A program made the translations under genes and the position numbers. Under the pieces are notes generated by a model, which was not told the origin of the DNA, searched no databases, and worked only from the letters and a program-made list of their open reading frames with translations. Below, one piece after another: positions 18,007 through 26,821 of a DNA stretch of 48,519 bases. The stretch spans positions 1 through 48,519 of the forward strand of contig PMBI01000028.1 in NCBI GenBank assembly GCA_003153775.1. Direction: 5' to 3'. Each line of letters begins with the position of its first letter. Position 1 is the stretch's first letter. This stretch comes from Syntrophaceae bacterium. GTDB taxonomy: Bacteria > Desulfobacterota > Syntrophia > Syntrophales > UBA2185.

Positions 18007-19089
18007 TTACCTCTCCATGCAGCAGATGCATGGATCAATAGAGAGAACAATCACAGGCACATCCGGTAATTGACTTCCGGGCAACATGACTAACAACGAG
18101 GGGAGATTCGCATACGTAGGCGTTCTGATTTTCATACGCTCCAGATTGCGCGTACCGTTTCCTTTCGCATAATAGAAAAGCTCTCCTCGCGGAGCTTCCG
18201 TACGCATGATTGCCTCATTGGCAGGGGGGTTCCCTTTTATTTTCGTTGCTATTTCTCCTTCTGGCAACTTATTCAGCGCTTCTATCTGCAAATCGATGGA
18301 CTGGAGGAGCTCCCTCGCCCTTACCAGCGCACGGGCATAGCAGTCTCCTGCGGTTTCCACTATAGGTTCAAAGCTGAGCTCGCCGTACGCATGATATTTG
18401 GTCAAGCGAACATCTTCCCCGACACCGCTCGCCCTGAGCACAGGGCCGACACATCCTAACAGGAAGGCCTGCTCCTTCGTTACGACGCCGACACCGACGG
18501 TTCTGGACTTCACTGTATAGTCATTGATCACGACCTTTATCAGATCCTCGCTCTCCTTGCGGATTATGGGCAGCGCCTCCAGGACCGTTTTTTTCTGTTC
18601 CGCATTTATATCCCTGCGCACACCGCCGACTATATTGACTGAGGGGATGACTCTGTGTCCGGCTGTCATCTCTATGAGATCCAGAACCCGCTCCCGTATG
18701 CGCCAGAACTGGAGGAACATGCTTTCAAAACCGAAGGCGTCCGCCAACAGCCCCAGCCAGAGAAGGTGGCTATGGGCGCGCGCCATCTCCGCCCAGATAG
18801 TACGCAGGTATTTTGTCCGGGGTGATATTTCCACCGGCCACAACCGCTCCATCACTTCGACCACAGACACGCTGTGGATGTAGCTGCAAATCCCTCAAAC
18901 ACGCTCACAGAGGTAGATGTTCTTGGCGTATTCGTTAAGTTCACATGCCTTTTCTATTCCCCGATGGGCATAGCCGATTACAGGAACCACTTCTACAACT
19001 GTTTCATCTTCGTAAGAGATTCTCAATTGTACGGGTTCAGGCAGCACCGGGTGCTGCGGCCCAAAGGGTACCGTTGTGCGTGTAACCAT
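18007..19089 (-). CDS. echE: Ech hydrogenase large subunit with predicted in-frame selenocysteine
   Basis: Read through one TGA at 18895-18897, this is a 360-residue NuoD-like large subunit, the normal EchE length. The TGA is codon 65 and sits exactly at the first Cys of the N-terminal nickel motif: CERV-U65-GIC68. The C-terminal motif is DPC354ICC357 and the protein ends three residues later, so no maturation protease is needed. There is no frameshift, and conserved family sequence continues on both sides. A hairpin follows the TGA at SECIS distance. Plain reading would give a 64-residue stub and a 287-residue fragment starting at an internal GTG. I read TGA as selenocysteine; the alternatives are a point nonsense mutation or a sequencing error of TGC/TGT. 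The start overlaps the echD stop (TAATG). Confidence 0.82.
18861..18877 (-). promoter_or_regulatory. Putative bacterial SECIS hairpin in echE
   Basis: On the complement CCACAG-CGTGT-CTGTGG forms a perfect 6-bp stem with a 5-nt loop. It begins 17 nt after the TGA; the apical loop is 23 nt away and has G as its second base, within the usual spacing and loop rules for bacterial SECIS elements. Position and fit are seen in the sequence; SelB recognition is inferred. Confidence 0.62.
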
Positions 19090-19472
19090 TAACTATCTCC
19101 TTTCGCAGTAGTCGACGTAACCTTGTACGTTTTCAAAAGAGGTGTAACGGGACTATCCTGAGCCAAAAGCAAGTGTCCACCGTAGTCAATGGCGAGATCC
19201 GTTACTTTTAAGCCGAACAATTCCTTCATTTCATTTTCAATAAGTACGGTGGCAAGGGTGATGCCGGAGAAACTCGGGACCTCTTCATCCTTTGCAACTT
19301 TATAACGCAGGCCGTGCATAACCGTCCCGGCATCATGGCTGAAGAAGTACGTCACTTCCAGGTGTTGGTCCAGGTCGCTGCATACAGCCGTCACGAATTT
19401 CCCGCCTGCATCCAGAAATTTCCTGCCTTCCGCTAATAATTCGTCTTTCTTAATCTCCCTTATATTTTCCAT
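19089..19472 (-). CDS. echD: Ech-type hydrogenase subunit EchD (NuoC-like)
   Basis: 127 residues. Resembles the 30-kDa NuoC-type domain: the C-terminal half holds IENEMKELFGLKVTDLAIDYGGHLLL, matching the family signature that in NuoC reads E-R-E-x-x-D-x-F-G. It has no cofactor motif; NuoC-type subunits scaffold the peripheral arm between small and large subunits. The stop overlaps the echE start by one base (TAATG), and echC lies 11 bp upstream. The identification relies on this signature plus its place in the echABCDEF order. Confidence 0.87.
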   Translation of the reverse strand: MENIREIKKDELLAEGRKFLDAGGKFVTAVCSDLDQHLEVTYFFSHDAGTVMHGLRYKVAKDEEVPSFSGITLATVLIENEMKELFGLKVTDLAIDYGGHLLLAQDSPVTPLLKTYKVTSTTAKGDS

Positions 19473-19483
19473 TCCCTACTCCC

Positions 19484-19906
19484 TCAGAGCTTCGCTAACT
19501 TTTGCAGGGCCATTACGACACCGTCTATGATCGCCTCCGGCCGCACGGAGCAGCCGGGGACGTATACGTCAACCGGAATAACCTTGTCTACGCCGCCCAG
19601 AACATTATAGCAGTTGTGGAATACGCCGCCGGTGGAGGCGCACGTTCCCACACTGACGACCACCTTAGGATCGGGAACCTGCTCATACAGATTCTTCAAG
19701 ACCCTGGCTGTGCGCCTGTTAACGGGCCCCGTAATCAGAAGTATGTCAGCATGCTTGGGATTTCCCATATTAACCATACCGAATCGTTCCACATCATAAA
19801 GAGGAGTCAGGCAGGCGAGTATCTCTATGTCACAGCCGTTGCAGGAACTGTTGTCAAAGTGCAGAATCCATGGCGATTTAACGCGAGATCTTTGTATCAA
19901 TCCCAT
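19484..19906 (-). CDS. echC: Ech-type hydrogenase small subunit EchC (NuoB-like)
   Basis: 140 residues of the NuoB/[NiFe]-small-subunit family. Four cysteines bind the proximal [4Fe-4S] cluster: C22 and C25 in SSCNGCDIE, one in VSVGTCASTGG (about residue 93) and one in PGCSVRPE (about 119). The protein is short and lacks the medial and distal cluster domain of group 1 enzymes, as expected for group 4. It lies 5 bp downstream of echB. It passes electrons from EchF to the EchE active site. Confidence 0.94.
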   Translation of the reverse strand: MGLIQRSRVKSPWILHFDNSSCNGCDIEILACLTPLYDVERFGMVNMGNPKHADILLITGPVNRRTARVLKNLYEQVPDPKVVVSVGTCASTGGVFHNCYNVLGGVDKVIPVDVYVPGCSVRPEAIIDGVVMALQKLAKL

Positions 19907-19911
19907 AGTTC

Positions 19912-20778
19912 TTAAGATACCCCCTTCGTGTAATAGATATACGCTATATTAATTATTCCGAGGATCAATCCCACTGACCAGCTCAAGCGGACCATCCAGC
20001 CGACAGTCATTCTCGCGGTAATGTTGTCGATGAAAAGTTCCAGCAAGAATGCAGCCAGGGCAATCAATATCCCCACCCACAGCGGGTTCGTCCAGAAGAG
20101 AGAGATGATTCCGAGAAGCAGGATGATCTCGTACCACTCCGCCAGATGATAGAGGGCGAAATAAGGACCGGAGTATTCGGTAGTCACTCCTTTCACAATT
20201 TCCTGATGGCCGTGGTGACATGTAGAAATGTCAAACGGCGATTTACGCATCTTTATGGTTAATACGTAAAGAACTGCCAGGAACAGCGGCCAGAGCGTGA
20301 AGAGCAAAGGTTTATCCTGTCTGAAAATCTCGCTTATGAGAAAACTTCCGTTCTGGGCGTAAATCGCGATCGCCAGAAGAAGCAGCACGGGTTCATACGC
20401 CAGAATCTGCATCAACTCCCGGTTCGCTCCGAAATGAGCATAGGGGGATTTCGTACTGAAGCCGCCCAAAACCAGGCAGACGCCGGCAAACCCGAGGAGA
20501 AACACGAGGAGGAGAAAATCCGATTTCATGACGAGAAAAACCAGACTCGCTATCATAAAGACCAGGTATCCGTAGATCCAGACGAATTGCATCCTGCTTA
20601 CGGCAATATGTTCTTTCCCCAGGAGCTTAAAGAAGTCGTAGAACGGCTGAATGAAGGGAGGACCATATCGACCCTGCATGCGCGCCGTTATCTTGCGGTC
20701 GATGCCAAAAAGCAAACCACCGACAATAGGAGCCCCCACCAAAATCAAAAGGACAAAGAGGAACTGTTTAATCATCAT
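19912..20778 (-). CDS. echB: Ech-type hydrogenase membrane subunit EchB (NuoH-like)
   Basis: 288 residues with about eight membrane helices. The NuoH/HycD family signature is present: FGIDRKITARMQGRYGPP, where the membrane arm meets the peripheral arm, and FGANRELMQILAYEPVL. A later MRKSPFDISTCHHGHQE loop also fits. The open frame allows six more residues upstream, but the ATG at 20776-20778 overlaps the echA stop as ATGA and is the better start. NuoH-like subunits link redox chemistry to ion translocation. Confidence 0.93.
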   Translation of the reverse strand: MMIKQFLFVLLILVGAPIVGGLLFGIDRKITARMQGRYGPPFIQPFYDFFKLLGKEHIAVSRMQFVWIYGYLVFMIASLVFLVMKSDFLLLVFLLGFAGVCLVLGGFSTKSPYAHFGANRELMQILAYEPVLLLLAIAIYAQNGSFLISEIFRQDKPLLFTLWPLFLAVLYVLTIKMRKSPFDISTCHHGHQEIVKGVTTEYSGPYFALYHLAEWYEIILLLGIISLFWTNPLWVGILIALAAFLLELFIDNITARMTVGWMVRLSWSVGLILGIINIAYIYYTKGVS

Positions 20779-22730
20779 ATAGCAATCACCCCGCATCCGA
20801 GCATAATGACCAATAGTAAGATGGCTATCGCGTTTGCCCAGGGATTCACCCTTTTTTCGCCCAATGTACCCTGGTAATAAAAGCCACCCAGTTGGAATTT
20901 AGTTTTGCGATCCGCTTCTGCCAGCCATTCATCAGTATCAGTACCGCCGGTTTGTTCACCGCACATGTAAACCGGCCTCAGTTCCTTGGGCTTCACCCCG
21001 ATCAGCATGAGCGGCAGGAGCAAGGCAACAATCAGAATCAGGTAGAGCGGCCACACGGGGAAAAGACCCAGAATTTCCCTCTGCATAAAAGAGGGCGTTA
21101 TCAGTATCAGGTTGTTCAGACCGAGGGCGATGATCTGATTCCCGGAAACGACGTCGTTCGTCGCAGCACGCAGGAAATTCTGATAAATCGGACCGATCCC
21201 CATACCGACTACGAATATGCCGATCAGCAAAGTCCACAAGGGAACAGAATAGCTTAGTGATAATTTTTCAAAAGGCCTCTCTATCTTCGGCAGGACCTGC
21301 AGCAGCCGCCCGAGCCATTTTGTCCAGAAAACTATCGTCAGGGTACTCGCGAGCACGAAGAAGATTGCCGCGAGCGGAACCATGTAGGCGGCTTCCAGGG
21401 CGATCCATTTGCCAAGGAGCATGCCGAAGGGTGGAAGGAACATGGACAGTATGCCGACTCCGGTAATCAGTGTGGTGAGAGGCGCCTTGGCGGCAAGGCC
21501 CTCCATGTCTTCGATATCGCGGCTCCAGATCTGATGCTCAATCGTACCGGCGCAGAGAAAGAGCAGTCCTTTCGATATGGCGTGGAAAATGATGAGCAGA
21601 ATTGCTGCGGCAATGGAAAGGGGCGTATTAATCCCCGCGCACGCAATGATCAAACCGAGGTTGGCGATTGTGGAGTATGCCAGGACCCTCTTCCCTGTGG
21701 ACTGGCTCACTGCCAGCGCGGACGCTGCAAAGAAGGTGAATGCTCCGGCAATGGCAATGATGACACTCAAATATGTCCCTGCGTAGACAGGAGCGAGCCT
21801 GAGAACAAGGTAGACCCCGGCTTTGACCATCGTACTGGAATGCAGCAAGGCGGAAACAGGCGTAGGCGCGACCATGGCTCCCAAAAGCCAGCTCTGAAAG
21901 GGCATCTGGGCTGCCTTGGTAAAACCGGTATAGCAGAGGAGCGCGATCGGCAGCACGGCAATGGAGGACTGGATGCCTCCTCCGATAATGCTCTGCATTG
22001 AAAGGGCGGACGAGCCTCCCTGCGTTGCATAAAGATAGATTATGGCCAGAATAAAGGCAGTCCCTCCCGTGGAATTCATCCATACGGCACGCGCCGCGTT
22101 GTGTATCGCCTCTTTCGTTCTATCGTGCGAGATCAGCTGGAAGCTGCATAAGGTGGTCACTTCCCAGAAGAAGTAGAGCCAGACCAGATTATTCGCAAAC
22201 ACAAGGCCGTTCATGGCGCCCAAAAACAGAACGAGCCAGAAAAGGAATCTCGACTGTCTGGATTTCTCGATCCCGGCATGGTGCTCATGGTCATACATGT
22301 ACCGCAGGGCGAAAATGCAGATGAGTGAGCCTATGATGGAAATAACCATGGTCATGACAAGTGCCAAATGATCAACGACAAAAGCAGGCGCCACTTCAAC
22401 GTGGGCCTTCATGATAAATTCAAAGTATGCAAGCGGGAGAATCTGTGTGAGGGCGAAGATGAGAACCAGCCAGTTCCGCAGTGTTATGCCCACGTAAAGA
22501 TAAAAGATGAGAATAGCATAGTCCAGGATGGTAATAAGCAGGCCCCAGTCAAAGCCGCTCGGCGTGTATGTGAAGGGACCTCTCAGTGCGAGCAGGATAC
22601 TGTTAGCAATTAAGACTATCGCGGTTGCAATAACAATGACGTTTCGCGCATAGTAATTGCGGACAGCCAGAACGAGAAATCCTGCCGCAACAGGTAGCAA
22701 GACGGCGATTGCCATCATCTGATCAGCCAA
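20775..22730 (-). CDS. echA: Ech-type hydrogenase antiporter-like subunit EchA (NuoL-like)
   Basis: 651 residues with around 16 membrane helices, belonging to the Mrp/NuoL antiporter-like family. Typical stretches include VWLYFFWEVTTLCSFQLI, the lysine-bearing FTKAAQMPFQSWLLGAMVAPTPVSALLHSSTMVKAG, and the discontinuous-helix region HAISKGLLFLCAGTIEH. These form the proton or sodium channel. It is the first gene of the operon, with a GGAGG-type ribosome site. The size matches EchA/HyfB-like proteins. The C-terminal hydrophilic segment (about 590-630, MCGEQTGGTDTDEW) is also typical of this branch. Confidence 0.93.
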   Translation of the reverse strand: MADQMMAIAVLLPVAAGFLVLAVRNYYARNVIVIATAIVLIANSILLALRGPFTYTPSGFDWGLLITILDYAILIFYLYVGITLRNWLVLIFALTQILPLAYFEFIMKAHVEVAPAFVVDHLALVMTMVISIIGSLICIFALRYMYDHEHHAGIEKSRQSRFLFWLVLFLGAMNGLVFANNLVWLYFFWEVTTLCSFQLISHDRTKEAIHNAARAVWMNSTGGTAFILAIIYLYATQGGSSALSMQSIIGGGIQSSIAVLPIALLCYTGFTKAAQMPFQSWLLGAMVAPTPVSALLHSSTMVKAGVYLVLRLAPVYAGTYLSVIIAIAGAFTFFAASALAVSQSTGKRVLAYSTIANLGLIIACAGINTPLSIAAAILLIIFHAISKGLLFLCAGTIEHQIWSRDIEDMEGLAAKAPLTTLITGVGILSMFLPPFGMLLGKWIALEAAYMVPLAAIFFVLASTLTIVFWTKWLGRLLQVLPKIERPFEKLSLSYSVPLWTLLIGIFVVGMGIGPIYQNFLRAATNDVVSGNQIIALGLNNLILITPSFMQREILGLFPVWPLYLILIVALLLPLMLIGVKPKELRPVYMCGEQTGGTDTDEWLAEADRKTKFQLGGFYYQGTLGEKRVNPWANAIAILLLVIMLGCGVIAI

Positions 22731-23110
22731 TTTTCCGCCTCCTTAATTTGATGTGCTTATTTCTCACATAACGGTATGCAATTTGCCCCTATTACCTTCA
22801 GAATGCCGCCACATGGACGCAATTAGCCCCATCCGCATATTGAGAGAAAACCATCAGGGCATATCGAACAAAAAATGAATGGTTACTGGCAGTCATTTTT
22901 TCTCGTTTCGTACTTTATATGTTTTTGGAAGTCAAGGAAAAAACGCCGTTTGTCGTTGCCGGGGAAATGCAATAGGCCAATATTGTTTGATTTCCGGTTA
23001 TGGATACAGTTGACAGCGATCATCTACTGCGATCTTGCGTATTCTCCTCCCACTTTCGGCTTGACTTTACTGGCGAATTCATATACGGAGTTTCTCGTTT
23101 TGAGTGACAG
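22731..23110. other. Divergent control region between ech and the NuoEFG/Nfn-like operon
   Basis: 380 bp with no gene. A perfect 9-bp inverted repeat AAAAAATGA/TCATTTTTT (22870-22878 and 22893-22901, 14-nt loop) could act as a two-way terminator or attenuator. A weak promoter TTGACT (23061-23066) with TATACG (23082-23087, 15-nt spacer) faces the plus-strand operon. No clear promoter for ech was found. A 79-codon frame here has no support. Confidence 0.45.
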
Positions 23111-23584
23111 ATGAAGGAGGCCTATTCTAATCAAATGACAAGAGAACTGCAGGATGTACTTGGGAGCTTTGACAAGAGCCGCGACAACCTTATCCCTATT
23201 CTTCAGGCGGTGCAGGGCGAGTATGGGTATCTCACTCCGGAAACCATGGAGGGCATCGCAGACTACCTCTGCATTTCTGAAAGCAGCCTTTATGGAGTGG
23301 CTACTTTCTACACCCAGTTCAAGTTCTCCAGACCGGGTGATCACAACGTAAGGGTATGCCTCGGCACAGCCTGCCACGTGAGAGGGGGATCGCGCATAAT
23401 GGACGAGGTAAGCCGCCACCTGGGCATACAGGCAGGTGGGACTACGGAGAATTATAAGTTCAGCCTGGAGCGTGTCGCCTGCTTCGGATCCTGCGCGCTC
23501 TCGCCGGTGGTGGTTGTGGATAAGAAGGTATACGGTAGAATGAACCCCAAGAAGATAAAGAATATATTAAAGGAATACGAATGA
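23111..23584 (+). CDS. NuoE/HydC-like [2Fe-2S] thioredoxin-fold subunit
   Basis: 157 residues of the 24-kDa complex-I family. Four [2Fe-2S] cysteines are present: CLGTAC (C-x4-C) and CFGSC (C-x3-C), with the helical N-terminal part (LIPILQAVQGEYGYLTPE) typical of NuoE and of HydC in bifurcating hydrogenases. The start is uncertain: ATG 23111 has a poor ribosome site, while ATG 23135 has AAGGAGG but with 14-nt spacing. It overlaps the next gene by 4 bp (ATGA), so the two are coupled. It feeds or drains electrons at the flavin of the NuoF-like partner. Confidence 0.92.
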   Translation: MKEAYSNQMTRELQDVLGSFDKSRDNLIPILQAVQGEYGYLTPETMEGIADYLCISESSLYGVATFYTQFKFSRPGDHNVRVCLGTACHVRGGSRIMDEVSRHLGIQAGGTTENYKFSLERVACFGSCALSPVVVVDKKVYGRMNPKKIKNILKEYE

Positions 23585-26500
23585 ATTTCGAAGCCATCAA
23601 GAAGAAGGCCCAGCAGGAATGGGAAGCTTTCAACACTTTTGATAAACCGCGAATCCTCGTGGGAGCCGCAACATGCGGCCGCGCGGCCGGCGCGCTGGAA
23701 GTCTGGGAAAAATTCAAAAACGAACTGGCCAGCCGGTCTCTTGAGGCAAACATCGTCGAAGTCGGGGACCTCGGCCTTTGTTATGCCGAACCGTGCATCG
23801 AGATCGCAACTCCCGACGGACGCCGTGTGCTTTACGGAGGAGTCACGGAGAAGATAGTTCCTGAGCTCATCGAGGATGTAATCGTAAAAGGAAACCCGCG
23901 ACCGGATCTCGCGCTTTGCACCTTCGGTCAGAAAAGAGTCGAAGGCGTCCCCACCTTTGAAGAGCTGCCCATGGCGAGTAAACAGGTCCGCGTGGTCTTG
24001 AGGAACAGCGGCATCATCGACCCCTCCAATATCTATCACTACATCGCAAGAGGCGGCTACTCCGGCCTCAATAAGGCCCTACAAATAGGGCCGGAGAAGG
24101 TCATCGAGGAGATCAAGAACTCCGGGCTCCGCGGACGGGGAGGAGCCGGATTCCCGACAGGGGTGAAGTGGGGACTGGCAAGAGGGAACAAAAGCGACGT
24201 CAAGTACATGATCTGCAACGCCGACGAGGGAGACCCCGGCGCATTCATGGACAGGGCCGCCCTGGAAAGCGACCCCCACGCCGTCCTCGAGGGCCTCGCC
24301 ATCGGAGCCTATGCCATCGGCGCCAACTACGCCATTGTGTACGCCCGGGCAGAGTATCCTCTGGCGATAGAGCGCATCGAAGGAGCGATTCGAGAGATGG
24401 AGGAGCACGGCTTCCTCGGGAAGAATATCCTCGGGTCCGGATTCGATCTCTCCATCAAGATCAAGGAAGGCGCCGGTGCCTTTGTATGCGGTGAAGAGAC
24501 GGCACTCATGGCATCCATTGAGGGACAGCGGGGAATGCCCAAACCCAGGCCCCCGTTCCCCGCTCAGGCCGGTCTGCATGGCCAGCCGACCAACATCAAC
24601 AACGTCGAAACTCTGGCCAATGTATCCGAGATCATGAATCGGGGCGCATCCTGGTTCTCCTCTTACGGCACGGAAAAGAGCAAGGGGACGAAGACATTTG
24701 CCCTCGCCGGAAAGATCAACCGCACTGGCTTGATCGAAGTTCCCATGGGCATCAAGCTGGGGGACATCATCTTTGATGTCGGCGGCGGCATACTCGACGA
24801 CAAGCAGTTCAAGGCGGTACAGACAGGCGGACCTTCCGGCGGCTGCATCCCTGTGAAGTACCTCGACATGCCTGTGGACTATGAAGAGCTGGCAAAGGTG
24901 GGCTCCATCATGGGTTCCGGCGGGATGATCGTCATGGATGAAGACTCGTGCATGGTGGACATCACGCGGTACTTCCTCAGTTTCACGGAGAAGGAATCAT
25001 GCGGCAAGTGCACCCCCTGCAGGATGGGCACCCAGCACCTGCTCCATATCCTGACGGAGATCACGCAGGGAAGAGGCAAGCTCGAGTATCTGGCCCTTCT
25101 TGAAAAAATCGGTATGACGTTGAAGAACACGTCTCTGTGCGCCTTGGGGCAGACGGTTCCGAACCCCATCCTCAGCACTCTCCGCTACTTCAGGGAAGAA
25201 TATGTTGAGCATATTGTAGACAAGAAATGCAGGGCCGTCGTATGTGCAGCACTCTTTAAGTCACCATGCCAGCACACGTGCCCCGCAGGGATGGACGTGC
25301 CCAAGTATATTGCCCTCATCCGGGCGGAACGCTTCGGTGACGCTTATAAGATCATGCTGAAGACAAATCCCTTCCCTTCTGTTTGCGGAAGAGTGTGCGA
25401 CCATAAATGCCAGGCGAAATGCCGCAGGGGCAATCTCGATGAACCGCTCGCCATCAAATTTTTAAAGAGGTTCATCACCGATAACGCACCCAGGCCGCAG
25501 ACGACATTGGTGCCAGTCACAAGAAAGGAAAAGATTGCAGTGATCGGTGCAGGACCAGCGGGTCTGACGGCAGCGCGCGACCTGGCACTCAGAGGATATA
25601 AGATGACTGTGTTTGAAGAACTCTCCGAACCCGGTGGAATGCTCCGCTGGGCGATCCCCGCTTACAGACTCCCGAGGAACACCTTGGCCGACGAGATCAA
25701 TGACAATATAAAATCTCTGGGCGTAGAAATCAAATGCAACACGCGCGTGGGCAAAGACATCTCCTTTGCCCAGGTAAGCAAGGATTTCGATTATATCTTC
25801 CTGGCTCCCGGCGCGCACAAGAGCCAACCGATGGGCGTCCCCGGAGAGAATCTTAAAGGCGTCTACGGCGGCGTTGAATTTCTGAGAGACTTCAATACCG
25901 ATGAAAAGGGTTGGTTAAGCGGCAAGAAGACACTCGGCGCAAAGGTAGCTGTTATAGGCGGCGGCAATTCAGCCATTGATGCCGCCCGTGTCGCACAGCG
26001 GCTCGGCGCTGAGGTGACCATTCTTTACAGACGTGAGAAGAAAGATATGCCCGCGGCGGAAGAAGAAATTCTTGCTGCTGAAGACGAAGGGATCAAGATT
26101 AAATTTCTTGTTATTCCTCTGAAGATCTCCGGAAAGGAAGGTAAGGTAAGCGGCATCACCTGTCAGCGAACGAGACTGACTGAATTCGACAAGAGCGGGC
26201 GAAGGAAACCTGTAGCGATTGCGGAATCTGAATTCACCCTGAGCGTGGACACTGTCATTGCGGCCATAGGGCAAGTGCCTGATATGACCTTCGTGCCTGC
26301 GGAAAGCGGCGTGAGCGTCAACAAGTGGTCGACCTTCGACCTCGCAGACGGAAGCAAGTCCCAGACGTCGAATCCGAAGTTTTTCACCGGCGGCGATGCC
26401 TTGACAGGACCGGACACCGTGATCGGCGCTATCGCTCAAGGACACCAGGCGGCGCGTGACATGGACGCGTATATCAGGAAGATCAACAACGAACCGGCAT

Positions 26501-26700
26501 ACGTGGAACCGCGGGATGAATTTATCGATGTGCCGCTGGTCATCGATGAAGACTCCGAAGAGGCGCCGCAGGCGCGGATGCCTGAGCTGCACGTTGGCGA
26601 CAGGAAGAAGAACTTCAAAGAAGTCGAGCTCGGCTACGAGAAGACGATCGCCGTCCTGGAAGCATGCCGCTGTCTCAGGTGCGATGCGGAAATTGTTTAA
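23581..26700 (+). CDS. NuoF/HydB-like flavoprotein fused to a GltD/NfnB-like oxidoreductase
   Basis: 1039 residues in a two-part fusion. Residues 1-110 are a thioredoxin-like N-domain with only three candidate cluster cysteines (C32, C67, C72). Residues about 150-570 are NuoF: FMN/NADH site [11 protein letters not shown] near 182, the [13 protein letters not shown] region, SLBB, and the [4Fe-4S] motif ESCGKCTPC near 472 plus a later SLC. Residues about 570-1039 resemble GltD/NfnB: CxxxCP and [13 protein letters not shown] clusters, FAD Rossmann motif [16 protein letters not shown] near 655, and NAD(P)H motif [10 protein letters not shown] near 790. The protein ends with CRCLRC. It therefore has two pyridine-nucleotide sites. 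It is coupled to the NuoE-like gene. Confidence 0.9.
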   Translation: MNFEAIKKKAQQEWEAFNTFDKPRILVGAATCGRAAGALEVWEKFKNELASRSLEANIVEVGDLGLCYAEPCIEIATPDGRRVLYGGVTEKIVPELIEDVIVKGNPRPDLALCTFGQKRVEGVPTFEELPMASKQVRVVLRNSGIIDPSNIYHYIARGGYSGLNKALQIGPEKVIEEIKNSGLRGRGGAGFPTGVKWGLARGNKSDVKYMICNADEGDPGAFMDRAALESDPHAVLEGLAIGAYAIGANYAIVYARAEYPLAIERIEGAIREMEEHGFLGKNILGSGFDLSIKIKEGAGAFVCGEETALMASIEGQRGMPKPRPPFPAQAGLHGQPTNINNVETLANVSEIMNRGASWFSSYGTEKSKGTKTFALAGKINRTGLIEVPMGIKLGDIIFDVGGGILDDKQFKAVQTGGPSGGCIPVKYLDMPVDYEELAKVGSIMGSGGMIVMDEDSCMVDITRYFLSFTEKESCGKCTPCRMGTQHLLHILTEITQGRGKLEYLALLEKIGMTLKNTSLCALGQTVPNPILSTLRYFREEYVEHIVDKKCRAVVCAALFKSPCQHTCPAGMDVPKYIALIRAERFGDAYKIMLKTNPFPSVCGRVCDHKCQAKCRRGNLDEPLAIKFLKRFITDNAPRPQTTLVPVTRKEKIAVIGAGPAGLTAARDLALRGYKMTVFEELSEPGGMLRWAIPAYRLPRNTLADEINDNIKSLGVEIKCNTRVGKDISFAQVSKDFDYIFLAPGAHKSQPMGVPGENLKGVYGGVEFLRDFNTDEKGWLSGKKTLGAKVAVIGGGNSAIDAARVAQRLGAEVTILYRREKKDMPAAEEEILAAEDEGIKIKFLVIPLKISGKEGKVSGITCQRTRLTEFDKSGRRKPVAIAESEFTLSVDTVIAAIGQVPDMTFVPAESGVSVNKWSTFDLADGSKSQTSNPKFFTGGDALTGPDTVIGAIAQGHQAARDMDAYIRKINNEPAYVEPRDEFIDVPLVIDEDSEEAPQARMPELHVGDRKKNFKEVELGYEKTIAVLEACRCLRCDAEIV

Positions 26701-26821
26701 TGTGAACGAAACATATCTATTTTCCGTTGGGAAGAACTCTCCCGCCCTTTGCTTACCGCGTGCACGGTGACGGAAAAATAACGGGCGGAAGAACGCCTAT
26801 AAAGCAGGAGAAAATTTGAGA

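Noticed and set aside
18007-18870. A truncated 287-residue hydrogenase gene starting at GTG, with a separate 64-residue gene before it
   Set aside because: The GTG has no ribosome site and lies inside the conserved motif. Reading through the TGA gives a normal-length EchE with no frameshift, so one selenoprotein gene is the better account.
17587-22730. Respiratory complex I (nuo) fragment instead of hydrogenase
   Set aside because: The large subunit keeps both nickel motifs (with Sec in the first), the operon has exactly the six ech genes in order, and there are no nuoA, nuoJ or nuoK genes.
22875-23114. 79-codon frame in the ech divergent region
   Set aside because: It spans the inverted repeat and probable promoters and has no motif.
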